A stretch of DNA of 32,729 nucleotides, from NCBI RefSeq assembly GCF_903903185.1, contig NZ_CAIUXT010000150.1, forward strand, positions 91,425-124,153, given 5' to 3'. This document shows, one piece after another, positions 16,501 through 24,200 of the stretch. The number at the start of each line of letters is the position of its first letter. Within the stretch, counting starts at the first letter, position 1. The notes below the pieces were generated by a model. It did not search any database, was not told the origin of the DNA, and was given only the letters and a program-made list of their open reading frames with translations. The DNA is from an uncultured Rhodoblastus sp. (GTDB lineage Bacteria > Pseudomonadota > Alphaproteobacteria > Rhizobiales > Beijerinckiaceae). The position numbers and the translations under genes were made by a program.

Positions 16501-16794
16501 GGCAATGGCAAAATGGTTTTCGTTACGCTGGAGGACGAGACCGGCGTGGTCAATGTCGCGCTTTATGCGACCCTGTTCGAGCGCTATCGCAAGGAGACCA
16601 TGGCGGCGCGGCTGATGGCGGTGGAAGGGCGGGTGCAGATAAGCTGGGCCGGCGTAGCGCATCTTCTGGCGCGACGCGTCAGCGACCGCTCGTCCGAGCT
16701 TGGGCGTCTGTCGGAAGGCGCGACGGGCAGGGCCGATCGCGCCCGCCACCCGCGCAATGTGAGGGTTATCCCGAACTCGCGGGATTTTCATTGA
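13537..16794 (+). CDS. dnaE2: DnaE2 (ImuC), error-prone DNA polymerase III alpha subunit
   Basis: A 1085-aa C-family polymerase that carries out damage-induced translesion synthesis. It starts directly after imuB's TAA. The N-terminal PHP domain begins MAYAELVCASHYSFLRGAS. The polymerase core shows RGSAANSAVCYVLGIT, the catalytic PDIDVDFEHERREEV (Asp388 and Asp390), and the third Asp537 in MKVDILALGML. GVFQVESRAQMNML and RPGPIQGDMVHPYL are also present, and FGSYGFPESHAASFAHLVY is a helix-hairpin-helix-type segment. An OB-fold (GLVLVRQRPGNGKMVFVTLED) lies near residue 985, and the typical end PRNVRVIPNSRDFH shows the gene is complete. Length matches DnaE2 and is shorter than replicative DnaE. 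It is SOS-controlled through the upstream LexA box. Confidence 0.95.
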   Translation: MAYAELVCASHYSFLRGASSPVELIAAALQLDYFGLGLCDLNSVAGVVRALSALEEFARASDDDLARRAKNFRLLAGARVKFCDGAPDVAVYPANRAGWGRLCRLLTLGKRRAKKGDCLLRLDDLLADAEDLLVILLPTQKPAALERPLAHLRAAGAGKIWLGANMPRVGADRRRLQELRRLAQAQGVPLLAHNDALYARPEDRALQDVLSCVRERITLVQAGRRLESNAERHLKSSREMARLFADAPEAIDEIENFFALAHFHLRELSYEYPDEPTPRGWTSQAWLEELTRRALPQRYPQGAPPKVHALIEQELALIAKLDYAPYFLTIHDIVAFARDKEILCQGRGSAANSAVCYVLGITAVDPAENDLLFARFISAARREPPDIDVDFEHERREEVIQHIYEKYGRERAGLAAAVISYRPRSALRDVAKVFGLSEDMIVALGSLQWGSHGGGFSRTHIAQAGLDPANPLIRQVIFFARKILGFPRHLSQHVGGFVLTRGRLDELVPIGNAAMAERTFLEWDKDDIAALGLMKVDILALGMLTCIRKGFDLLARHEGVEIGLADVPREDKAVYDMLCKGDSVGVFQVESRAQMNMLPHLRPRTFYDLVIEVAIVRPGPIQGDMVHPYLRRRAGKEEVSFPSPSPEHGPPDELHRVLGKTLGVPLFQEQAMSLAMVAAKFSEEEANRLRRAMATFRHLGTIGAFETMMVSRMCARGYEKDFAQRCFEQIKGFGSYGFPESHAASFAHLVYVSAWLKCRWPAVFACALLNAQPMGFYAPAQIVRDAREHGVEIRPVDVNHSSWDNTLEREEGALALRLGLRQIGGLAESEMERLVAARAEGFATLESCARRAQLSTRTIKLLADADAVRSCRALILSDGPAAQEKKLDRRAALWAARRLPGAKPLPLFAAAGIEELGEEPDPALPALQLGEQVVADYQSLRLSLAAHPMQLLRPLFTRESFTRACDLSACRDGAWKKAAGLVLVRQRPGNGKMVFVTLEDETGVVNVALYATLFERYRKETMAARLMAVEGRVQISWAGVAHLLARRVSDRSSELGRLSEGATGRADRARHPRNVRVIPNSRDFH
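16768..16788 (+). terminator. possible intrinsic terminator inside the dnaE2 3' end
   Basis: ATCCCG (16768-16773) pairs with CGGGAT (16780-16785) around a six-base loop, followed by TTTT at 16785-16788. It lies a few bases before the dnaE2 stop. The stem is short and the T run is only four long, so it may be weak or a chance effect of the conserved C-terminal codons. Confidence 0.35.
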
Positions 16795-16924
16795 CCGCAG
16801 CCCCTCATCGCGAGCCCCCACCCCGCCTAAAATTCCACGCCTAAAATTCCACTTGGCCGTCCCCATCGCGCGCCTCTATAAGACGGATGGCGTGGGCGTG
16901 GGCAGAAGGACCGGAAGACGAAAA

Positions 16925-17010
16925 GGCCGCTTGCCGAAATTGGTAGACGGAAGGCACTTAAAATGCCTCGGGCATCCCCCGTGCGGGTTCAAGTCCCGCA
17001 GCGGCCACCA
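16925..17010 (+). tRNA. tRNA-Leu (anticodon UAA), CCA encoded
   Basis: The acceptor stem GGCCGCU (16925-16931) pairs with AGCGGCC (17000-17006). Discriminator A is at 17007 and a genomic CCA at 17008-17010. The anticodon stem AGGCA/TGCCT (16952-16956 and 16964-16968) encloses loop CTTAAAA with anticodon TAA at 16959-16961. There is a long variable arm (CGGGCATCCCCCG) and a T arm GCGGG-TTCAAGT-CCCGC. The long variable arm and UAA anticodon identify a leucine tRNA reading UUA/UUG. It is intact, and no second copy of its 3' end that would mark an integrated element is seen nearby. Confidence 0.95.
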
Positions 17011-17885
17011 CCCAATCGATAAACTCCGAGCCCTCGAAGCTTCAAAGACATCCCCCCGAACGCGGCCCAGAGGCCGCGATGCGGAACCGCTGCGCGGTTT
17101 CGCGCCGGTTTCGATCCAATCGGCGGTAGGTGAAAATGAATTTGACCGGGTGAAAACCCGTTCGGCTCCATGGAGATCGTTCTTTTTTGCTTCAAAGGAA
17201 ACATCCGCGACCAGTCGCTGTGACGGGATGGGCGGGCGCATCGCTGTCGTCGTTTCAAGCTATTGTTCTAAGAATAAAAATTGTCGACGTGCGCGAAGCG
17301 GCTGGGGCCGCGCTCCAGCGATTTCGCCGCCTGCGGAGCACCGCCCGCAGCGGGCGATTGAACCGTAACCTAGGCTTGTGCTAGGCGAAAATCGACGTTG
17401 TTTAAACGAAAACTGCACGAAATTTCACGAAATCGCGCGGTTTCTTAAAGTTTGTCCGATTGTTTCATAACCTCAGATGGTAGATTGCCGGCGCCGCCGA
17501 GCGCCGCGACGCTGGAGCATTCCCGGAAGACCTCCACGACACCTCCGGTCGAAATCCGACACCTGATCTTGCCTCCGAATGGCGCGGATCGACGGAGTGC
17601 GGACGGTGACGGGCGGAGCCTTGAAGGGCAAGGATGCGTCAGAAGCGGCAATTCGGCCCCTACGGTCGAGCCTGAGGCGCAGGACGAAAGCCGACCTTCG
17701 CGAGATCGAAAACGAAGCCGCCGATGAGATCGCTGGCGAGAACTCAGGCGACCGCCGAAATTTCAACAAATCCGATGATTTTCACGCGCTCGACAGGCGC
17801 CGCCCGGATGCGCGTCGGAATCTGCCGTCGTCCTTTCGCTCGGAAATAAGCGAGAGGCCATAGAGTTCAATGCAACGCCGGCTGC
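17011..17885. other. about 0.87 kb without a convincing gene
   Basis: Overlapping ORFs of 60-120 codons exist in several frames on both strands, but none has a good ribosome binding site, a family motif or protein-like composition. One reads antisense through the tRNA and cannot be a gene over its full length. Small structures seen are a GAAA-loop hairpin CGGGT-GAAA-ACCCG at 17147-17160, a near-palindrome CGCCCGCAGCGGGCG around 17346, and a short CCTAG/CTAGG inverted repeat around 17370. The plus-strand 94-codon ORF at 17579-17863 and minus-strand 68-codon ORF at 17445-17651 are the least unlikely candidates. The stretch may be decayed coding sequence or the 3' untranslated region of the cys operon. 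Confidence 0.4.
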
Positions 17886-19787
17886 TCAGGCAACATCGAA
17901 TGTCGCGGTAGCGTCGAGATAGCGCAAGATGCGCGCGGCTGCGTCTTCCGGACGCGGGCATTCCGCGTCGATGACGATTTCTGCATTCTCCGGCCGTTCA
18001 TAGGCCTGATCGACGCCGGTGAAGTTCTTGAGCTGTCCGGCCAGCGCCTTCTTGTAAAGGCCCTTCGGGTCGCGTTCTATACAGATCTCCAGCGGCGTGT
18101 CGATGAAGACCTCGATGAATTCATCCGGCTCGACCAATTCGCGCACCATCCGCCGTTCTGCGGCAAAAGGTGAAATGAACGCACACAGCGCGATCAGGCC
18201 GGCGTCAACCATCAGTTTGGCGACTTCGCCGATGCGGCGGATATTTTCGACGCGGTCGGCCTCGGTAAAGCCGAGATCCTTGTTGAGCCCATGACGAATA
18301 TTGTCGCCGTCGAGCAGGATCGAATGGACGTGGCGCTGCAGCAGCTGTGTTTCCAGGAGATTGGCGACCGTCGATTTGCCCGAACCGGAGAGGCCGGTGA
18401 ACCAAAGGATTTTCGGCTTCTGGCGTTTCAGTCGCGACCGCGCCGCCCTGTCGACGGCCAGATGCTGCAAATGTACATTGCTGGCGCGGCGCAGCGCGAA
18501 GGCGATTGTTCCCGCCGCCGCGACGCAATTGTCAGCCCGGTCGATCAGGATGAAGGCGCCCGTGACGCGATTGGCCTCGTAAGGGTCGATGGCGATCGGC
18601 GTCGATGTGACGAGATTGCAGAAGCCGATTTCATTGAGCCGGAGCGTCTTGGCGGCGATTTTCGCCTGGCTGTCGCTATCGAGCCGGTATTTTATCTCCG
18701 TCACGCTGGCCGGAAAAGTCCGGCCGCCGATTTTCATGAGATAGGAGCGGCCCGGCAGAAGTTCCTGCTCGCTCATCCAGATCAGATGGGCGGCGAATTG
18801 ATCGACCACATCCGGACGGCCCAAGGTATCGCACAGTAGGTCGCCGCGCGAAGCGTCTATTTCATCTGCGAGGACCAGGGTTACCGAATCGGGCGCCTCG
18901 GCCTGCACCAGATCGCCGGCCATCGTGACGATGCGCGCGATCCTCGTCTTCCGCCCCGAACCGGCGACGACGACCTCGTCGCCCTGGCGGACGCGTCCCG
19001 AGGCGATGGTCCCGGCGTATCCGCGGAAATCGGGATGCGGCCGGTTGACCCATTGGATCGGGAAGCGCAACGGCTGCTCAGCCCGCGAGTCTTCTAGATC
19101 CGCCGTCTCCAGGCAGGAAATCACCGTTGGGCCGCAATGCCATGGCATGTTCCGCGATGGCGAAGACACATTGTCGCCAAGGCGCGCCGAAATCGGTATC
19201 GGGGTCACGACGCGGAAATTCAAATTGGCGCTGGCCTCGGCGAACTCCCTGACGATCCGGTCAAAGACCGCGCGGTCGTAATCGACCAGGTCCATCTTGT
19301 TGACCGCCATCAGGATGTGGCGGACGCCCAGCAGCGAGACGATGGCGGCGTGGCGGCGCGTCTGGGTCAGCAAGCCTTTGCGCGCATCGACCAGCAGGAT
19401 CGCCAGATCGGCGTTGGAGGCCCCCGTCGCCATGTTGCGGGTATATTGCTCGTGGCCGGGACAATCGGCGACGATGAAGGCGCGCGCCGGCGTCGAAAAT
19501 GCGCGATAGGCGACATCAATGGTGATGCCCTGTTCGCGCTCGGCCTCCAGCCCGTCCACCAGCAAAGCGAAATCGATTTCCCCGCCGACCGAGCCGAATT
19601 TGCGCGAATCACGCGCCAGGGCCGCCATCTGGTCGTCGAATATCTGGCCCCGCTCAAACAGCAAACGGCCGATCAGCGTCGATTTGCCGTCATCGACCGA
19701 TCCGCAGGTGAGAAAACGCAGCGTCGGAAGCTGGCCGGCGCAGGCTCCTGCGCCGGCCGGAGACTCCTGCAGGGTGTCGGGTTTCAT
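17886..19787 (-). CDS. cysNC: CysN/CysC fusion: ATP sulfurylase GTPase subunit plus APS kinase
   Basis: A 633-aa bifunctional protein. The N-terminal part is the GTPase subunit that drives APS synthesis by CysD. It shows [16 protein letters not shown] (G1, residues 28-43), [14 protein letters not shown] (G3) and [12 protein letters not shown] (G4), then EF-Tu-like beta barrels ([22 protein letters not shown]). The C-terminal part from about residue 455 is APS kinase, which phosphorylates APS to [17 protein letters not shown] (P-loop 465-473), [17 protein letters not shown], and [21 protein letters not shown]. Its ATG overlaps the cysD stop by one base (TGATG), so the two are co-translated. 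The product PAPS is the sulfate donor for the sulfotransferase encoded about 7 kb away. The same fused form occurs as NodQ and RaxQ in sulfation loci, and also in general sulfate assimilation. Confidence 0.95.
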   Translation of the reverse strand: MKPDTLQESPAGAGACAGQLPTLRFLTCGSVDDGKSTLIGRLLFERGQIFDDQMAALARDSRKFGSVGGEIDFALLVDGLEAEREQGITIDVAYRAFSTPARAFIVADCPGHEQYTRNMATGASNADLAILLVDARKGLLTQTRRHAAIVSLLGVRHILMAVNKMDLVDYDRAVFDRIVREFAEASANLNFRVVTPIPISARLGDNVSSPSRNMPWHCGPTVISCLETADLEDSRAEQPLRFPIQWVNRPHPDFRGYAGTIASGRVRQGDEVVVAGSGRKTRIARIVTMAGDLVQAEAPDSVTLVLADEIDASRGDLLCDTLGRPDVVDQFAAHLIWMSEQELLPGRSYLMKIGGRTFPASVTEIKYRLDSDSQAKIAAKTLRLNEIGFCNLVTSTPIAIDPYEANRVTGAFILIDRADNCVAAAGTIAFALRRASNVHLQHLAVDRAARSRLKRQKPKILWFTGLSGSGKSTVANLLETQLLQRHVHSILLDGDNIRHGLNKDLGFTEADRVENIRRIGEVAKLMVDAGLIALCAFISPFAAERRMVRELVEPDEFIEVFIDTPLEICIERDPKGLYKKALAGQLKNFTGVDQAYERPENAEIVIDAECPRPEDAAARILRYLDATATFDVA

Positions 19788-20692
19788 CAGAAATAGCCCT
19801 CGCGCTTCTTCTTCTCCATCGAGTCGGATTCATCGAAATCGATCAGCCGGCCCTGACGCTCGGAGGTCGTCGAGGCGCGAATTTCGGCGATGATTTCCTC
19901 AAGCGTCGCGGCCGCGGATTCGACCGCCCCGGTCAGCGGATAGCATCCAAGCGTGCGGAAACGGACGCACCGCATTTCCGCGGCCTCGCCCCCATGCAAC
20001 GGCAGCCGGTCGTCGTCGACCATGATCAGCGCGCTATTTCGCCGCACCACCGGCCGAGGCCGTGCGAAATAGAGCGGCGCGACTGGAATTTTCTCGGCGG
20101 CGATATAATCCCATACGTCGAATTCGCTCCAGTTGGACAAGGGAAAGATCCGCATCGACTCGCCTGGGTTGAGGCGGGTATCGAAAATTTTCCAAAGTTC
20201 GGGACGCTGGTTGCGGGGGTCCCAGGCATGGGCTGAGTTGCGGTGGGAAAAGACCCGTTCTTTGGCGCGGCTTCTCTCTTCGTCGCGGCGGGCTCCCCCG
20301 ATAGCCGCGTCGAATTTCCACTTGTCGAGCGCCTGACGCAACCCCTCGATCTTCATTACCCTTGTATGGACGCCAGAGCCGGAGGCGACCGGCGAAACCC
20401 CTTCGGAAATGCCCTCCTCATTGACATGGACCAGCAGATCCATACCGATCCTTGCCGCCGTTTGATCGCGAAAAGCGATCATTTCGCGGAACTTCCAGGT
20501 CGTATCGACGTGGAGCAACGGAAAGGGCGGCTTGGCCGGAAAAAAGGCCTTGAGCGCGAGATGCAGCATCACGCTGGAATCTTTTCCGATCGAATAGAGC
20601 ATCACCGGATTTCGAAATTCGGCCACGGTTTCGCGAAGGAAAAAGATCGCTTCGGCTTCAAGGCGTCGCAAATGCGGTGACAAAGCGTTCAT
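19787..20692 (-). CDS. cysD: CysD, sulfate adenylyltransferase small subunit
   Basis: A 301-aa protein that forms APS from ATP and sulfate together with CysN. The PP-loop ATP pyrophosphatase motif is [18 protein letters not shown] (SIGKDS at residues 34-39). It is followed by [20 protein letters not shown] and, later, [48 protein letters not shown] and [16 protein letters not shown]. All are standard CysD blocks. Length is as usual (about 300 aa). The stop overlaps the cysNC start by one base. The gene upstream on the same strand is the DUF6165-type gene, 81 bases away. No cysH, cysI or cysJ is seen in the window. Confidence 0.96.
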   Translation of the reverse strand: MNALSPHLRRLEAEAIFFLRETVAEFRNPVMLYSIGKDSSVMLHLALKAFFPAKPPFPLLHVDTTWKFREMIAFRDQTAARIGMDLLVHVNEEGISEGVSPVASGSGVHTRVMKIEGLRQALDKWKFDAAIGGARRDEERSRAKERVFSHRNSAHAWDPRNQRPELWKIFDTRLNPGESMRIFPLSNWSEFDVWDYIAAEKIPVAPLYFARPRPVVRRNSALIMVDDDRLPLHGGEAAEMRCVRFRTLGCYPLTGAVESAAATLEEIIAEIRASTTSERQGRLIDFDESDSMEKKKREGYF

Positions 20693-20773
20693 GGGTCGCG
20701 CCTTGGCCTGATCTTGTCCTCATCAATGAAATCGTTTCCGGGCGATCAAATCCGGCCTGCCGGTCCGGTTCGA

Positions 20774-21160
20774 TCAATAAGCTTCGTAACTCTTTTCTTC
20801 GATGAGATCGCTTTGCGTGCGCCTGTTGATTTCGCGCTTCAGCGCCGCACGGCTGTCATTGGTGTGATAAACGGCTCGGGCCAGAGCGATGAATTCGGCG
20901 CCGAAAGTCCCTGCCTTCTCCTGCGCGCGAATTTCATCTTCGATGTGCCAAAGTTTGGCGTTGACGGCCTTGAGTTCGCCGCGAAGGCGGGCAAGGTCTT
21001 CGGTCTCACCGATTTCCCGGTTCCACACGCCGGTGAGGGCGGCGTATTCGCGAGCGACATTGGCGCGTTTGGCTTCGTCGCCTATGAGATCGAGTTTGAT
21101 CTCGAGAATGGTGATTTTGTCGATCAACTCGCCGGCCGAAATTTCCGCGACGAGTTTCAT
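20774..21160 (-). CDS. DUF6165-like protein
   Basis: A 128-aa soluble helical protein. The start at 21160 is chosen because it begins MKLVAEISAGELIDKITILE, the conserved N-terminus of what I recognise as the DUF6165 family, and has GGAG a few bases upstream; the frame stays open to 21247. The rest is an alpha-helical hairpin rich in charged residues (DLARLRGELKAVNAKLWHIEDEI, then FIALARAVYHTNDSRAALKREIN). No catalytic motif is known to me. In my recollection such genes often stand beside TPR-glycosyltransferase and surface-polysaccharide genes, which fits here. It lies between the autotransporter (83 bases upstream) and cysD (81 bases downstream), all on the minus strand, so it probably belongs to one operon. 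Confidence 0.7.
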   Translation of the reverse strand: MKLVAEISAGELIDKITILEIKLDLIGDEAKRANVAREYAALTGVWNREIGETEDLARLRGELKAVNAKLWHIEDEIRAQEKAGTFGAEFIALARAVYHTNDSRAALKREINRRTQSDLIEEKSYEAY

Positions 21161-21243
21161 CGGCTCTCCAAACCAGCCTTGCCGCCTTGACACCGGCCGC
21201 GCCGCCGCCGATGGCTCCTGCATCATAATTGAACGCCGTCCAG

Positions 21244-24200
21244 TCACCAGGTTTTGCGGAGCTGTCCGGTGGCAGAATAGATCGTGCTCGTGCCCGAGTA
21301 TTCGCCGTCGAATTTCGCCAGCAGCGCCCAGCCGTCGCCAAGATAATATTGCACGCCGAGGGTCGTCAACGCGCTATTGGGCACCTGCCTGGCGCTGTAG
21401 ACGGTGAAGTTGCCGCTGGCGATCGACTGGAAGAAAGCCGCCGTCGTCCCTTCGTTGTTGAAGTCATGCGCCCAGGCCACGCGCGCAAACAACTTCAGCG
21501 CGCCGCCGGATCCCGGATAGAGATAATCCATCCAGGCGCCCAGTTCGGTTCGGTCGGCGTTGAAATTGCGGCTGGCGTAGCCCAGCGAGAAAGCCGAACC
21601 GGCGCCGCCCGCCGCCGTCTCGGCGAAGGACGGCAGCCACATCGCCTGGACCTGATTGGCCCCATAAGGCGTAAACGTGAGGCCGCCGTAAACCGGCAGG
21701 CTGTAGCCGGCCTCGACGCGGTTCGACAGCAGATTGGCGTTAAACCCGCCGTTCTGGTTGCCGATTCCCGCCAGGCTCCCCGCCCGGTTGGTCGTCACAT
21801 CGTGAAACGTGTAGGCCAGCGCGGCGGAAACATAAGCCTGGCCGAAGTTCAGCGCGCCATAGGCGCCCGCCTGGAACATGCCGGAGTAGCCGCCGCCCAA
21901 GCCCTGGCCGAGACCGTAGCTCGTGCCGCCGCCGGCCAATGCGAAGCCGACCAGGGCGTTGGGCTGGACACGATAATCCGCGCCGGCGGCGAAGCCATAA
22001 ATATTGCTGTTGGTGCGCGCGGCGCCCGTCGTGGCGTCGCCGGAGATTTTGCCGCCACCGCCATAGGCCGCGCCCCAGAACACCGGCCTGGAGGCAGCAA
22101 CGGAGGTCGGATCGAGCGCCAGCGCGCTGAAGGCTTTCGCCACGCCGGAGGCCACCGGATCGGCCGCATAGGACAGGACGGGCGCCGTCGCCGCGGCGCC
22201 GAAATTGCCGCGTCCCTCGACGTAGGGGTTCAGCAACAGATTGAGGAACAGATCGCCGGCTTTGAAGCCGCCGGGCGCGAAAGCGCCCTGCTGCTGGCCA
22301 GCCAGCTGGTTCACCGCGCTGCTCAGCGCGTTGCCCGAGAGGCCGGCCAGATTCTGGAACGCGTCCGGGAGGGGCGCGCCTGTGTTGATGAAATTATTGA
22401 TGGCGCCCGCCGCGTTCCGGGCGTTCCATGGGCTGTTCGCCGGCAGGTCCAGCGTGCTGATGTAGGGAGCGACCGTCAGATAGACGTCGTTGGCGTCATA
22501 GGTCAGCGTCGGATCGCTCTTGATCAAACCGGAGCGCGTCACCTGAACCGTCGGATTGAAGGTGTTGCCGGCGCCCAGAGCGACGGACGAGCTGAGGATC
22601 TGGTACGTGCGCGCCGAATATTTTCCAAGCTGCGGCGTCACCAGCACCGTCACGCCGCCCAGCGCCACAAAGCCGTTGAACTGCGTCATCGACGCCGCGG
22701 CCGGCGTGATCGCCACCGCATAGAACGAACCCGGAGCGAAGCTCAGGCCGCCGGTGATGGTCAGGACGCCGATCGAACCGCCGGGCGCGAGGACGCCGCC
22801 CGGTTCCATCAACACGCTGCCATACACCGTGCCATGGCCGGCCAGCGTTCCATAAATTTCGATCGGCGTCGTGCTGGTCAGTTTGGCGCCCGGATTTTGC
22901 GCGTCGCCGACTTGCAGCGTGCCGCCGCCGATCCTGACATTGCTGGCGCTGTTGACGCCATTGAGGATGACCAGGCCGGAATTGACGTTGACCTGGTTAA
23001 TGCCGGTGAAGCCATAAGCCGAACCGTAAGTGAAGGTTCCGGCGCCAAGCGCGAAATTCAGGGTGTTGGCGGTTCCGGCGCCGACGATGTTGCCGGCGAT
23101 GGCGCCGCCGGAAACATTCAGCACGTCGGCATTGGACGACAGCTTGATCGCGCCGGAGATGAGGCCGCCGGTCTGGTTGATGGTGACCGGGCTGGTCGCG
23201 GCGCTCACATCGATGGCGGCGGTCGAACCGATGAGGGTTCCGCTGTTGACGATGGCCGAACCGGCGGCGAAGCTGACGCCCGAGCCGATCACAATGCCGT
23301 TGGCCGCGCTGATCGTCCCGGAATTGCTGATATTGCCGGCGAAAGTGGAGACCGAGGAAACCGTGATGCCGGCGATGGTTCCGGCGATCGAGCCGGAATT
23401 GGCGACGGCGACCTGGATCGCGCCCGAATTACTGATCCCACCGTCGAAATTGGAGATGTTGGAGACCGCAACACCGGCCACGCCGCCATTAATTGTCCCG
23501 GAGGCGGAATTGGTCACGCCGACCGAAATCGTCCCCGAATTGCTGACGCCGCCCGAAAAACTCGAAACATTGGAGACGAAAATGCCGGCGGTGGCAAAGG
23601 TCGGATTCGAACCGTTGAGGATCGTGCCGGAATTGGCCACATTGACCGCAATCAGACCGGAATTGCTGATGCCGCCCGAAAAGCTCGAGACGCCCAGCAC
23701 CTGGATTCCAGTGATTCCGCCTGCGATCGTCTCGGAATTGACGACGTTGACCGAGATCGTTCCCGCATTGCTGACGCCACCCGAGAAACTCGTCACGTTG
23801 GTGTAAAAAGAACCGGACGCGTCCCCAAGAATACGCGCATCCGGCGGGCTTTGGTTGCCGCCGACCGATATCCCGACGGCGCCGCCGGCGGCGCGACGGG
23901 TGAGGGTTTCGAAGGTCGGTGCGACGACGGGGGCGGGGGAATTGGTCAGGCTGAGCGAAATCAATCCGGCATTGATGATGCCGCCGGAAAAACTCGAAAT
24001 ATTCTGCACGAGGATGCCAGTGAGCCCGCGATAGCCATAGCCATCGGCATAGCCATAGCCAAAAGTATCGCCGTAACCAGAATTGTTGAAGCTCCCCGAA
24101 ATGACGCCTGACGCGGCATTGCTGATTCCGGAAGAGAAATCGCTGACGCCATCAACCCTGATGCCGACGCCGCCGTAGAAATAGCTTCCGCTGTTCTGGC

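Noticed and set aside
16925..17010. tRNA-Leu as the attachment site of the phage-like module
   Set aside because: The SOS cassette lies between them, no integrase is seen and there is no duplicated tRNA 3' end.
16876..17241. 121-codon minus-strand ORF reading through tRNA-Leu
   Set aside because: Part of its sequence is the reverse complement of the tRNA, a common false gene call.
23030..23806. 258-codon plus-strand ORF, Pro/Leu/Glu-rich
   Set aside because: It is the antisense image of the 75-bp autotransporter repeats (recurrent VPELL-PPEKLE), not an independent gene.
21229..24111. 960-codon plus-strand ORF antisense to the autotransporter
   Set aside because: It mirrors the repetitive, GC-biased passenger and barrel codons; composition is Arg/Asp/Ala-heavy with no domain. 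The minus-strand frame has a signal peptide, repeats and a barrel.
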